From: Halocatena marina
GTDB taxonomy: Archaea; Halobacteriota; Halobacteria; Halobacteriales; Haloarculaceae
DNA: 64,000 nucleotides
Assembly: GCF_023276375.1 (NCBI RefSeq)
Contig: NZ_JALLPK010000003.1
Span: 362,941 to 426,940, forward strand
Direction of reading: 5' to 3'
The position numbers were made by a program, and so were the translations under genes. Below are positions 1-8,080 of this stretch, one piece after another; the stretch's first letter is position 1; each line of letters starts with the position of its first letter. The notes under the pieces were generated by a model that did not search any database, had not been told where the DNA came from, and saw only the letters and a list, made by a program, of their open reading frames with translations.

Positions 1-251
1 TTCGGGGAATCGGCGACTCGGTGAAGCGCCTCAACGGCCCCGGCGTGGGTGTCTTTCCGGAGTGTGAGTGTCGCTAGTTCCGAGAGGACGTATCCGCTGG
101 TATACAGAGGACGATACGCGAGATTGCCCGAACTGATCCCGTCGAACACAGCTGTCGCTTGCTGGTGGTGGTCGTCTTGGTCGTTAAACCGGGCAAAGAA
201 CGCGCTCGTATCGATAAACAACGGATGGGCGGCGTGAGCGGCGTTATTCAT
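1..251 (-). CDS. PIN-domain (VapC-like) toxin, 3' end outside window
   Basis: The minus strand reads from an ATG at 251 and runs off the left edge. The N-terminus contains LFIDTSAFFARFNDQD and later TSGYVLSELATL, the usual first acidic residue and conserved Glu region of PIN RNases. The ATG overlaps the stop of the upstream HicB-like gene (244-246), the coupled layout of a type II TA pair. By family it should cleave RNA when its antitoxin is lost; the target is unknown. The missing C-terminus prevents checking the remaining catalytic acids. Confidence 0.8.
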   Translation of the reverse strand, partial: MNNAAHAAHPLFIDTSAFFARFNDQDDHHQQATAVFDGISSGNLAYRPLYTSGYVLSELATLTLRKDTHAGAVEALHRVADSP

Positions 252-552
252 CGTCTTGGGTGTCCGCGTCCTCCACAGGACCGTACAGGACATCATCGAT
301 CGTCTCATCGCCCATACCGACGCTCATGATTGGTCCGCCACTAAACAGCGGGTCATCAAGAGTGATTTCAGACGGCTGTTCGTTGCTCTCGGTTTGCTTA
401 TCACGCTCTGCAATCTGTCCGACCGCTTCGTCGAGTTTTTCAAGCGCCTCATCACGAGTGAGACCTTGCGTGACCGCATGGGTAGCGGTGTCGTACGCTG
501 TCCACCGACCGTCAGGCGTCTCTGTTAACGTGATCTGTCTCGTTGTACTCAT
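244..552 (-). CDS. HicB-like antitoxin partnered with PIN toxin
   Basis: A 102-aa acidic protein. Residues about 5-45 (ITLTETPDGRWTAYDTATH followed by TRDEALEKLDEAV) match the HicB-type fold in which a beta hairpin is followed by a helix with the TRDEAL signature. The C-terminal half is acidic and probably the toxin-neutralising tail. The stop overlaps the PIN start at 251, and a winged-helix gene lies 11 bp upstream, so the three probably form one operon. A paralog with the same N-terminal block is at 23183-23467. Pairing with a PIN protein rather than HicA is the odd point. Confidence 0.8.
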   Translation of the reverse strand: MSTTRQITLTETPDGRWTAYDTATHAVTQGLTRDEALEKLDEAVGQIAERDKQTESNEQPSEITLDDPLFSGGPIMSVGMGDETIDDVLYGPVEDADTQDDE

Positions 553-563
553 TCTATCACCTC

Positions 564-824
564 TCAGTTAGTCGCTGCTGGAAGCCACCAGACCACGACA
601 GCCCCACGCACATCGCGGCGCTCAATCTGTCCCTGTTCATGCAACTCGGTGAGCTTCAACCGTGCTGCTTCCCGGCTACAGCCGAGGGCATCAGCCACAT
701 CGCCTGTCGCCATGAATGGATCACTCGCACTCCTAACTACATCGAGCACGCGATCGAGCGTGACTGTCTCCACATATTGTCCCTGTTGGTTGCGCTTTCG
801 CTCTCCCGAACTCACGGAAATCAT
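564..824 (-). CDS. Winged-helix transcriptional regulator
   Basis: 86 aa from the ATG at 824 (an ATG 39 bp upstream is possible). Residues about 25-75 form a winged helix: TGDVADALGCSREAARLKL is the recognition region and RRDVRGAVVVWWLP the wing. Common haloarchaeal small HTH type, here directly upstream of the HicB-like/PIN pair. Likely controls that operon; this role is inferred only from position. Confidence 0.75.
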   Translation of the reverse strand: MISVSSGERKRNQQGQYVETVTLDRVLDVVRSASDPFMATGDVADALGCSREAARLKLTELHEQGQIERRDVRGAVVVWWLPAATN

Positions 825-995
825 TACGACAGCGAGCGTAATAAGCCTATTGCCGTACGGCAAATGGTGGGTTTTATTCCTATGGCAGCACTACAATTGG
901 ATAGAGACATACTGGCCTCTTGGGGTATTTTCAACAGAAGAATGCCCGCGTGTTGGAGCACGCAGGCCGGTTGTCTTGGATGAACTCCGACAACC

Positions 996-1319
996 ATGTC
1001 GCACTCAACAACGACGGCAGTTAAAGCCGATGCATCGACTGACGATGACCAGCGTGCTGATCACGCATCCGACGCCTTCATGATCGGTATCGACACCGAT
1101 GGGCGCGAGCACGACTTCTCACGGATTCGTGACTGTGTGACCGTTATCGACGATGGAGCCGAGCAAACACAGGCGCTCAACGACCGTCCGCTGAAGGACT
1201 GGATGGCGTTCGTCGAGCAGGAACTCGGTGGCTGGGACGAAACCAACGTCTACAGCGGAAGTACATTCGCACACCTTGCCCACCAACTCGGGAACGCAGT
1301 CACCGCGGGTGAGGCGTAA
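996..1319 (+). CDS. Hypothetical acidic protein, first gene of coupled microoperon
   Basis: 107 aa, start ATG at 996. No known domain recognised. Contains DAFMIGIDTDGREHDFSRI and a C-terminal block with Trp and several aromatic residues (DWMAFVEQELGGWDETNVY), suggesting a small folded domain after a Ser/Thr-rich start. Its TAA shares its last base with the next ATG at 1319. The four following genes continue the same overlapping arrangement, typical of plasmid accessory operons in haloarchaea. Confidence 0.75.
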   Translation: MSHSTTTAVKADASTDDDQRADHASDAFMIGIDTDGREHDFSRIRDCVTVIDDGAEQTQALNDRPLKDWMAFVEQELGGWDETNVYSGSTFAHLAHQLGNAVTAGEA

Positions 1320-1564
1320 TGAGCATCCTCAGTTCGCTCTTCGGCACGTCCAAGCGCTCGACGGGCACCTACACGTGTGACTGTGGTGCACCGATGGAGA
1401 ACACGGCCACATACTTCAGGAACGAGTACCGGAAAGAACTCTGGGAGTGCACTCGGCCGAAGGAAGACTGTCTTGAAATCGCGGCGGTGTTCCTCTTCGA
1501 AGACGAGAGCAAAAGCTACGGCACAGGGTGTCTGAAGGGAGAGATCACGGGGGAACGCAAATGA
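1319..1564 (+). CDS. Small zinc-ribbon-like protein
   Basis: 81 aa. After a short N-terminus it has YTCDCGAPMENTATYF and later ELWECTRPKEDCLE, giving two Cys pairs that could bind one zinc. No family name can be assigned. The stop TGA overlaps the next start in the form ATGA at 1561, implying translational coupling. Probably a DNA, RNA or protein adaptor; function unknown. Confidence 0.75.
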   Translation: MSILSSLFGTSKRSTGTYTCDCGAPMENTATYFRNEYRKELWECTRPKEDCLEIAAVFLFEDESKSYGTGCLKGEITGERK

Positions 1565-1737
1565 CGGCGCTCATTCCGTGGCTCACCGGAACGTTCGGGC
1601 AGCTCGGGGCCACGCTCATTGTTATCGTCGGACTGGTGCTCCTCGTCCGATACGGATTCTGGACTATTATCACGCTGTTCGTCGCGTGGAAGGTCCGCCG
1701 TGACTGGACCGTCACGCCACGGGAGGGTGATCGATGA
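1561..1737 (+). CDS. Small single-span membrane protein
   Basis: 58 aa starting at the ATG that overlaps the previous stop. Residues about 12-45 are strongly hydrophobic (LGATLIVIVGLVLLVRYGFW) and are followed by a basic stretch (WKVRRDW), so the C-terminus probably faces the cytoplasm. Its stop overlaps the next start at 1734. The role is unknown; the membrane segment suggests it anchors its operon partners. Confidence 0.7.
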   Translation: MTALIPWLTGTFGQLGATLIVIVGLVLLVRYGFWTIITLFVAWKVRRDWTVTPREGDR

Positions 1738-1868
1738 GCCGAACTCGACCCGATGACGATGAGTGCGAGTGCAAACACGCACCGATGGGCATGCCCTGTC
1801 CGAACTGTACCGATGCTGGCTTCGATACGCTCAAAAACGGCGTTGTACAGAACGGGAAGCTCAAATGA
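1734..1868 (+). CDS. Tiny Cys/His-rich protein, probable zinc finger
   Basis: 44 aa, too short for most gene callers. Translation shows CECKH followed by MGMPCPNC, i.e. two closely spaced Cys clusters with a His, suggesting a single zinc finger. Both ends overlap neighbours by four bases (ATGA at 1734 and 1865), the main evidence that it is translated. Function unknown. Confidence 0.65.
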   Translation: MSRTRPDDDECECKHAPMGMPCPNCTDAGFDTLKNGVVQNGKLK

Positions 1869-2005
1869 GCGACGACGTCAAAGAGGTCCAGACTGACGAC
1901 GGTCGCCACGTCCTCTACAGCACTGACGAAGATACCGACGAGCCCGCAGACACAGGCGAGTGGGTCGCAAGCGACACCACCGTCTCCGGCAGCGACCATC
2001 AGTAA
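1865..2005 (+). CDS. Small acidic hypothetical protein
   Basis: 46 aa, last gene of the five-gene coupled run. Highly acidic (repeated DDG, TDEDTDEP), with no recognisable domain. The start overlaps the previous stop at 1866-1868. The 250 bp downstream carries no gene I can support, so the operon probably ends here. Confidence 0.6.
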   Translation: MSDDVKEVQTDDGRHVLYSTDEDTDEPADTGEWVASDTTVSGSDHQ

Positions 2006-2231
2006 CTGATCGGTGACGGTCTGTCTGTCCTGAATGGGAGTGGCTCGCTACAACAAAAAACACGATCGAATCGTCTCACGACGGGTCGACTTCACTTCTC
2101 ACAGTTCGTCGCAGTGCTGTTTCACACTCACTCTCGGTAAGTAGCCAGGAATCGCTTCGAAGGCGAGCGCACGAGTGCTCACTCTCAAGGTTCCCCCAAT
2201 CGATTCGAGTGCTTCGACGAGAAATGATAAA

Positions 2232-2238
2232 GGAGGTG
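2232..2238 (+). promoter_or_regulatory. Shine-Dalgarno-like GGAGGTG upstream of DUF433 gene
   Basis: GGAGGTG is a strong 16S-complementary motif but lies 19 nt before the ATG at 2258, further than usual. No closer in-frame start is visible. Many haloarchaeal genes in this window lack such a motif. Confidence 0.4.
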
Positions 2239-2257
2239 CACCACATACATACCGCCA

Positions 2258-2548
2258 ATGACTGCTATCGTCTCAACCGACGACACGCTCGGTGGGGAGC
2301 CACGGATCGATGGGCGGCGCATCGGTGTTCTCCATATCGCTGCCCGAGTGATCGATACGGGTGACCGGCCGGAGGACGTCGCGACCGACTATCAACTCGA
2401 TCTCGCCGATATCCATCACGCACTCGCGTACTACTACGAGCATCCCGAGGAAATGCAGCACTGGCGCGAGCAGAAACGGGCAGCGGGCCAACGTGCCCAA
2501 CAACAACAGCTCGATCCTGAGCACTACCGGCACACGGAAACGGCATGA
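2258..2548 (+). CDS. DUF433 antitoxin (VapB-type)
   Basis: 96 aa. Contains GGEPRIDGRRIGVLHIA and a helix-turn-helix-like middle (PEDVATDYQLDLADIHHALAYY), the DUF433 layout in which an N-terminal strand leads into an HTH. Ends in a charged Gln-rich tail. Overlaps the next ATG by four bases (2545-2548). DUF433 proteins commonly act as antitoxins and autorepressors for DUF5615 PIN-like toxins, as found next door. Confidence 0.85.
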   Translation: MTAIVSTDDTLGGEPRIDGRRIGVLHIAARVIDTGDRPEDVATDYQLDLADIHHALAYYYEHPEEMQHWREQKRAAGQRAQQQQLDPEHYRHTETA

Positions 2549-2886
2549 AGATTCTTACTGATGAGCACGTCCCTCAAGCAGTCGCGACCACACTTCGGAG
2601 TGAGGGTCTCGATGCGATCACCATCTACGAAACCGATCTCCTTGGCGTGCAGGATCAGCCACTCCTCAACTACGCCCACCAGCACGACTATGTGATTCTC
2701 ACCAATGACCAAGATTTCGTCTCCGAGCCATTTGTCGATCAGAACAACCATGCTGGCATCATCTTCTACGAAGACCAGCGCATCCCACGAAGTGACCTCG
2801 TTCGCGCCGTTCACAACGCCCTGAGTATTCTCCAGCCGGAGGATCTCAGAAATGAGATCGTCTACGTCCCCAACGGCTGGATCTAA
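2545..2886 (+). CDS. DUF5615 PIN-like toxin
   Basis: 113 aa. Opens with MKILTDEHVPQAV, has TNDQDF at about residues 53-58 and ends in a DUF5615-like tail. The acidic residues D6 and E7 and the TNDQDF motif correspond to the nuclease acids of PIN-like proteins. Probable RNA-cleaving toxin of a type II TA pair with the overlapping DUF433 gene. The frame is intact and full length. Confidence 0.85.
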   Translation: MKILTDEHVPQAVATTLRSEGLDAITIYETDLLGVQDQPLLNYAHQHDYVILTNDQDFVSEPFVDQNNHAGIIFYEDQRIPRSDLVRAVHNALSILQPEDLRNEIVYVPNGWI

Positions 2887-2952
2887 TCTGAGTGTCAATC
2901 GATTACGCAAACGGTTGGAGGCTTAAGATGCAGTACTGTGACTCCACACCGT

Positions 2953-3234
2953 ATGGAGCCTGCAGCTTTCGCCATTGGTGAACGTGTTTACGATCGCGAG
3001 GACGACGAAATCGAGCCGACTGTCTCTGTGTCGACTGGGTTTGATCGAGTGCTCCTTAGAGATGCGAGAATGGTGAACAGAGCTAAACAAAAGACGCTCG
3101 TGTCATCCGGTAGGGACGAGGTATACACCTGTGAAGACAGCGAACAAAAATTTTCATTAACACAGGTGCAGATCAGGGCTGATTGGACGGTCTGCGGCTC
3201 CTGTCTGGCCGCTACAGAGCGCCTCACTGAGTAA
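2953..3234 (+). CDS. Hypothetical haloarchaeal protein with short Cys motifs
   Basis: 93 aa from ATG 2953 (a GTG at 2938 is possible). The N-terminus AFAIGERVYDREDDEIEPTV resembles a small beta-barrel opening seen in many haloarchaeal hypotheticals that begin with a phrase like 'VGDRVVDREED'. Cys residues at VYTCEDSE and VCGSCLAA may form a zinc site. The minus-strand protein at 59287-59511 begins similarly. Function unknown. Confidence 0.6.
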   Translation: MEPAAFAIGERVYDREDDEIEPTVSVSTGFDRVLLRDARMVNRAKQKTLVSSGRDEVYTCEDSEQKFSLTQVQIRADWTVCGSCLAATERLTE

Positions 3235-3259
3235 TCCATCGGTCGATCGGCAGAGGGCT

Positions 3260-3739
3260 TCACTCGTCATGAACGAGCACCATCTGCGTGCGATAGGTGT
3301 TGAGTAATCGCTGTTCGACTACCCGAAGCCAGTCGGCATCCTCGATCGTGAGCGACGTGCGGAACAGCCGGAGAAACGAATCGATGGCATCCCGGTCTCT
3401 CTCAGGGAACTCCGTGCTGAGCTCCTCGCGGACGAACTGCAGGTTCTCTGGCGTGTATGGCTCGTGTCGCGATTGGGCGAACGCACGAAGCGTTGTTCGA
3501 AATAGCATCCCATCCGTGTCCCCGAGGCGTATTCCGAGGCGGGCAACGTCACGCAGCGTATTGTCCTGATCCATGTGTGTGGCGGCTCTGCTAATCGCCT
3601 CCATTTCCGTCTCACCCAGCCCCTCGATCTTTCCATCTCGATCCGAGTACGTCATAGGCTTCAGATACGCCCGATAATTCGCATCGGAATAGGGCGGTTC
3701 GTCGATCACAAACGTGATCTCACGACGCTCCTCACTCAT
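3260..3739 (-). CDS. Hypothetical protein
   Basis: 159 aa from ATG 3739 (MSEERREITFVIDEPPYSD); an upstream ATG at 3802 would add a basic, less plausible leader. No known domain recognised. The sequence is hydrophilic and mostly helical in pattern, with repeated Arg/Glu pairs and no membrane segment. It is convergent with the preceding gene (26-bp gap). Confidence 0.65.
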   Translation of the reverse strand: MSEERREITFVIDEPPYSDANYRAYLKPMTYSDRDGKIEGLGETEMEAISRAATHMDQDNTLRDVARLGIRLGDTDGMLFRTTLRAFAQSRHEPYTPENLQFVREELSTEFPERDRDAIDSFLRLFRTSLTIEDADWLRVVEQRLLNTYRTQMVLVHDE

Positions 3740-4214
3740 TCGTCGCCAGCTGAGACCGCGTCGAGTAGTCGTAGATAAACACCTGATCGAGGGCTTCTGC
3801 ACCGAGAAAGAGACAGATACGGAACATACGATCTCGATTGTGCAATCGACTCCTTTGTGTCATGCTATCACTGTCCGAACCATCTAACTAAATAGGTGTC
3901 TATGGTATCGTCGTGAAAGTCCCGATAGACGACTCAATTCACCAACAAACAGCGTTTGAGGATCGATACAATAGTGAGGCTGACTGACGAGTATCGATGT
4001 CGGTCCACTCCCATGAATAATGACAAGCGTGCGGCGTATCTCCTCTCCATCATCACTGATTGCTGGCGCTCACCGTGGTAAGTCGCCATTACGAGAGGTA
4101 GTAACATTTACCACAGATCCGTCAGAATACCCCAACGGAGCGCGGCAGACGCGTGTTTTGAAACGCGTCGGGTGGTCACAACACCCAACGCCGCTGTCTC
4201 CTGCTAAGACAGCA
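3740..4214. promoter_or_regulatory. Intergenic leader with three consecutive stem-loops
   Basis: No gene supported. The last 70 bp before the ATG at 4215 can form three adjacent hairpins: GACGCG/CGCGTC at 4148-4169, GGGTG/CACCC at 4170-4186, and GCTGTCT/AGACAGC (perfect 7-bp stem, 7-nt loop) at 4193-4213, ending one base before the start codon. A structured 5' leader controlling translation is possible. Confidence 0.45.
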
Positions 4215-4493
4215 ATGAGAAACAATCATACCGAGAGCCATCAGTCTGACGAACCGTACACCGACTATCCACACACGATCGATCGACGAAGCACCGAGTG
4301 GCTGTATACAGCCCTCGTCCTCGGGGGGGACCCCACGGCAGAAACGCCATCGACGATGACACAGCCACCAACACAACGACTTCAGCGTGATTTGGCAGCC
4401 TCTGATCTCCAAGAGCGCTACGGCGCACTCAAGCAGATCACGCTGTTTCGCACAGCAACCACGACCACGGAGACGAGTGACGATGCGCATTGA
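4215..4493 (+). CDS. Hypothetical small protein upstream of deacylase
   Basis: 92 aa, start ATG 4215 immediately after a stem-loop. Thr/Gln-rich and soluble; the stretch RSTEWLYTALVLGGDPTAE is the only hydrophobic part. The stop overlaps the next gene by 11 bp, so it heads a four-gene operon (this gene, deacylase, PadR, oxidoreductase). No family recognised. Confidence 0.65.
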   Translation: MRNNHTESHQSDEPYTDYPHTIDRRSTEWLYTALVLGGDPTAETPSTMTQPPTQRLQRDLAASDLQERYGALKQITLFRTATTTTETSDDAH

Positions 4494-5265
4494 ACACATC
4501 GGTAAGGGCGAGCCCGAGCTCGCGATTCTTGGCGCTGTTCACGGTGATGAACTGTGTGGCGTCCACGCGATCGAAGCGCTGCTCGACGAAGATCCTGACG
4601 TCCAGAAACCGGTGAAGTGCATCATCGCGAACGAGCCAGCAGTCGAGCAACACGTCCGCTACATCGACACTGATTTGAATCGGGTGTTCCCCGGCGATCC
4701 AGCGGCCGAGACATACGAACCCCGGTTGGCATATCGACTACAGGCGGAGTTAGAGGGCTGCACCACCCTCTCGATGCATTCGACACAGTCGGACGGTCGG
4801 CCGTTCGCGATCGTCGATGAGTCGGGGCCACTCGCTGAGACGATCTGTCCACAGCTCTCAGTTGCGGCTGTCGTCGAGGCGGCTGATGAGTTCCCGCACG
4901 CACTCGTTCACCACGTCGACGTCGTCGAGGTCGAATGTGGCTTACAGGGTACCGAGCAGGCGGCTGACAATGCCGAACAACTCGTCTGGGAGTTCCTCGC
5001 TGCCACGGGCGCACTCTCCGATAGAAGCGAGCCGAGCGAGCGGGCGCTTCCAGTGCTCTCGCTCAAGCGGTTGATCCCGAAACCAGACGGCGGCTCATAT
5101 GAAGTTCACGTTGAGAATTTCGACCGCGTCGAGAAAGGGGCGGTGGTTGCCACCGTCGACGGCGAGGAGATAACCGCCACGGAGTCGTGCTATCCCGTTC
5201 TGGTGTCCGAGCACGGGTACGACCAGCGTTTCGGGTATACAGCCGAGTTGATCGATCAATGGTAG
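4483..5265 (+). CDS. Succinylglutamate desuccinylase/aspartoacylase family protein
   Basis: 260 aa, start ATG 4483. A zinc-dependent deacylase of the M14-like AstE/AspA family. GAVHGDELCG (about residues 15-24) supplies the metal His and Glu; DTDLNRVFPG carries the Asn-Arg substrate motif; LSMHSTQSDGRPF supplies the third metal His. The C-terminal third is a small beta domain usual for the family. Substrate cannot be told from sequence. Overlaps its neighbours on both sides (11 and 7 bp), so it is co-translated with the PadR regulator. Confidence 0.85.
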   Translation: MRIEHIGKGEPELAILGAVHGDELCGVHAIEALLDEDPDVQKPVKCIIANEPAVEQHVRYIDTDLNRVFPGDPAAETYEPRLAYRLQAELEGCTTLSMHSTQSDGRPFAIVDESGPLAETICPQLSVAAVVEAADEFPHALVHHVDVVEVECGLQGTEQAADNAEQLVWEFLAATGALSDRSEPSERALPVLSLKRLIPKPDGGSYEVHVENFDRVEKGAVVATVDGEEITATESCYPVLVSEHGYDQRFGYTAELIDQW

Positions 5266-5819
5266 CCCACGACCCGCATCCATGTCCGGAACTTCGGGGC
5301 TTTCAGCGCGATCTCTTAGCCGTCGTGGCCGGTGACGGCCCCCACAAGGGTCTAGACCTTAAATCTGAGCTTGAGGAGCGCTGGGCGATCAGGATCTCCC
5401 GCAGTCGACTGTATTCGAATATGAATGCGCTGATCGAGCGCGGACTGATCGAGAAAAGCGAGCTCACCGGGCGGGCAAACCACTATGAAATTACAGCGCC
5501 CGGCGAACACCTGCTCCGGGCCTACGCCACCTGGATTGCGGAGAACGTGAAGATCGACATTTTCGGGACAACAATCAGTGAGGAGGCCAAGCGCTGTACC
5601 GAATTTACGGCCGATCACGGTCTGACACAGCCGCCCACCGACAGATTCTGCTTTGGCGTTGTCTGTCCACACCCCGGTTGCGAGATGAAAACACCAGTCC
5701 TCGTCGATTCTCCAGCCGTGGTCCCACCGGTGAATGACTGTCTTCGCTGTCAACGACCGGTGATCCTCGATCGAGCCGCACTTGAGCAGTTTGCGACGGA
5801 GGTGCGCACCAATGAGTGA
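5259..5819 (+). CDS. PadR-family regulator with C-terminal zinc-binding domain
   Basis: 186 aa from ATG 5259. Residues about 12-90 are a PadR winged helix (GFQRDLLAVVAG, then RLYSNMNALIERGLIEKSE and HYEITAPGEHLL). The C-terminal part has VCPHPGCEM and DCLRCQRP, four Cys in two pairs, likely a zinc ribbon that is not typical of short PadR proteins. Overlaps both neighbours by 7-8 bp, so it probably autoregulates this operon. A shorter PadR is at 59904-60179. Confidence 0.8.
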   Translation: MVAHDPHPCPELRGFQRDLLAVVAGDGPHKGLDLKSELEERWAIRISRSRLYSNMNALIERGLIEKSELTGRANHYEITAPGEHLLRAYATWIAENVKIDIFGTTISEEAKRCTEFTADHGLTQPPTDRFCFGVVCPHPGCEMKTPVLVDSPAVVPPVNDCLRCQRPVILDRAALEQFATEVRTNE

Positions 5820-6402
5820 GCACACGATCGGTATTGTCGGTCTTGGGACCATCGGACGGTTCCATGTCGAGCATCTCACCACACTTGCCACAGAGCACAA
5901 CATCACTCTTGCCGGCGGGATGGATATCGCACCACCAGCACGCGACCGGTTTGAAGAGCAGTTCGGTGCGCCGGCCTACGGAACCTATGGAGCGTTGTAT
6001 GAGCACGCCGATGTGGCGATCATTACGACGCCGAACCGGCACCACGAGGCGTACGCCGTCGGCGCGCGTGACGCCGGACTTGACGTACTCATCGAGAAGC
6101 CACTCGCGCATACCCTCGAGAGCGCAGAGCACATTGCAACGGTCGCTCAGGCGTCCGAGCTGGTCTGTATGGTCGACTTCCACAACCGCTTTGCACACCC
6201 CGTGCAGGTGCTCATGGAATATCTTCGAGAGGGACGGTTCGGTGAGGTGTATCACATCGAAGCGACGTATGTGCGCCGACGTGGGATGCCCGGCCGAGGC
6301 TCGTGGTTCACGCGTGAACCAAATCAATCTAAACGTTCGGGGGTCAGTCGATCGTCGTCTCGTGGTTTGTGTCGTACATTGTCGCATTCCCACCCGGCCT
6401 GA
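5812..6402 (+). pseudogene. Gfo/Idh/MocA oxidoreductase, truncated by a downstream rearrangement
   Basis: Intact N-terminal Rossmann half: IGIVGLGTIGRFHVEHL binds NAD(P), TTPNRHHEAYAV and LIEKPLAHTLE are family motifs. Homology stops at about 6310 (RRGMPGRGSWFT); the next 30 residues are unrelated Ser/Arg-rich sequence. Family members are about 330-350 aa, whereas only about 167 aa of true domain remain and the substrate-binding beta-sheet domain is lost. The boundary is followed by a hairpin-like sequence resembling an IS200/IS605 end, suggesting insertion or deletion through a mobile element. Confidence 0.8.
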
Positions 6403-6415
6403 AGGGCGGAATTCT
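6386..6415. mobile_element. Possible IS200/IS605-type end remnant
   Basis: The segment GCATTCCCACCCGGCCTGAA followed by GGGCGGAATTCTC has the shape of the short hairpin at the 3' end of haloarchaeal IS605/TnpB elements. It sits just past the breakpoint of the oxidoreductase. No transposase or TnpB reading frame remains, so this is inference. Confidence 0.3.
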
Positions 6416-6435
6416 CTACTTTCAAGATGGTGTTT

Positions 6436-7818
6436 TCAGACGTGTTGTGTAATGTCTCTCAGATCGAACAATTGTAGATCATCGCGCTTGGACACAGCTT
6501 CCCGTACGGATTGTGTTGCGCCGCTGCGTGTGAACAACGCGTACTCCTTGTTGCTGTTGCTAGTGTCTGGCGTCCATCGTATTTCCGCAGCATGGTCTTC
6601 GAGTGAGGCGAGCGCACTGTAGTCGAGTGGTTTATTCGTGAACTTACATTCCCCCACGACCATCGTCCCACCAGTGGTGAAGCCGACGACGTCAACCTCG
6701 TGCTCCTTGTACCACCAGCGGCCGATATCGAGGAACATCTCTTCCGGATACAGCTTCGGCAAAGCATTCTGACACAGTTTCTCGAACTCCTGGCTAACGA
6801 AGTCGGGGAGTTCTGGCTCAATTACCGCCTCGTAGGCATCCTCACCGAGACGTTCGTATCGATCTTCCTTGCCGTAGACGAAGCGGTACCAGAAGCGAAA
6901 TAGGGAATCCAAGATCCGATAGCGTCCGCGGCGTGACTTCGCTTTCTCTTCGGTGATCGGGACCTCACGCTCGATGAGCCGTAGACGTTCTAATTTCTGG
7001 GTGTATGTCGATATCTGCTTTCCATCAATCCCCACCGCTTGGGCGATCTCGTTCGATGTCGTCTTCCCCGCGGCAATCGCGGTGAGGATTGCAAAGTACC
7101 GATTCGGGTTTGTGAGTTCAGTCCGGAGCACGTACTCCGGTTCGTTGTGGAGATATCCCTTCTGGGACAGCACTTCCTTGGTGAGTGCTGTTCCGAGCTC
7201 CCGACCGAGACCGACGCTGTCGAGGTAGTAGGGGACACCACCAAAGATTCCCCATGTGAAAATCCGCTCTTCAGTCGAGGCGTTATCCGGAACGAACTCC
7301 TGTGCAGCGGTGAAGTCAAGGGGCCGAAGGTCGAGCTTCTCTGTGAATCGTCCGTACAGAGGACTGTTCCCCAGAAGCGTTGCTTCTTCCATCATACTGA
7401 TCGACGACCCGATCAAAATGAGCGTTCCCGAGGTGTTCTGAAACCGCTGGTCCCACAACCGCTGGATGACTGACGGAAGGCTCTCGTCGGCGTCGATAAG
7501 GTAAGGAAATTCGTCGAGGACCACAATCCCGTTTTGGTCACCGAGGTATCCGAGCAGCGTTTCCCAGTCCTGTTTGATCTGCGTGATGCCAGGGAAGGTC
7601 TCGGACGTCACGTCGACGAACTCGTCGAGTTGTATCTGGGAAGTGGTTTCCGTAGCCTGATAGACGACGGCGTCGTCGCGGTCGGAGAGCGAGTGCTGGA
7701 CAAGCTGTGTTTTCCCAAGGCGTCGCCGACCGAAAATGACGACCATCTCGGCATCGTCGGATTCGTAGCACCCCCGTAGCCGTGAGAGTTCGTCTTCCCG
7801 ATTCACGAAGTGTTCCAT
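6436..7818 (-). CDS. Archaeal AAA ATPase with DUF234 nuclease-like domain
   Basis: 460 aa. Walker A FGRRRLGKT at residues 29-37 and Walker B GIVVLDEFPYL mark the archaeal ATPase family (MNR[ED]xEL opening at residues 1-10). A winged-helix region follows at about 250-310 (TSNEIAQAVGIDGKQISTY). The C-terminal DUF234 part has EVDVVGFTTGGTMVVGECKF, a PD-(D/E)XK-like core with D, E and K. Such proteins are abundant in archaeal mobile regions; a DNA-associated defence or element-maintenance role is suspected but unproven. Three spaced palindromes precede the start. Confidence 0.85.
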   Translation of the reverse strand: MEHFVNREDELSRLRGCYESDDAEMVVIFGRRRLGKTQLVQHSLSDRDDAVVYQATETTSQIQLDEFVDVTSETFPGITQIKQDWETLLGYLGDQNGIVVLDEFPYLIDADESLPSVIQRLWDQRFQNTSGTLILIGSSISMMEEATLLGNSPLYGRFTEKLDLRPLDFTAAQEFVPDNASTEERIFTWGIFGGVPYYLDSVGLGRELGTALTKEVLSQKGYLHNEPEYVLRTELTNPNRYFAILTAIAAGKTTSNEIAQAVGIDGKQISTYTQKLERLRLIEREVPITEEKAKSRRGRYRILDSLFRFWYRFVYGKEDRYERLGEDAYEAVIEPELPDFVSQEFEKLCQNALPKLYPEEMFLDIGRWWYKEHEVDVVGFTTGGTMVVGECKFTNKPLDYSALASLEDHAAEIRWTPDTSNSNKEYALFTRSGATQSVREAVSKRDDLQLFDLRDITQHV

Positions 7819-7854
7819 GCGCTTACTCTAACCCAATCGAAGATAATACTTCCG

Positions 7855-7895
7855 AATAGCCTATTTCTGAATAGGCTAATTCAAAATTGGCTATT
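7855..7895. repeat. Three palindromic 11-mers at exact 15-bp spacing upstream of ATPase
   Basis: AATAGCCTATT at 7855-7865, AATAGGCTAAT at 7870-7880 and AATTGGCTATT at 7885-7895. Each is a near-perfect palindrome around one central base, and start-to-start spacing is exactly 15 bp. They lie 37-77 bp before the ATPase start (minus strand), overlapping the expected promoter, so they look like operators. Confidence 0.6.
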
Positions 7896-8080
7896 TGAGA
7901 ATCTGTTCGTGGCGTCTTATATTAACAATCAAGTACTCGGTGGTCTCCCAGACAGCTACCTAATGAGTATCGTTACTTCGAGATCGTATCGTCTATAGTG
8001 GCGTCACTGATCTGACAGTCTTCGCTGTCTGTAGCTAGTGATTCTCAACCGGACAGCGCTCAATCCGGTTTCATCGTCAG

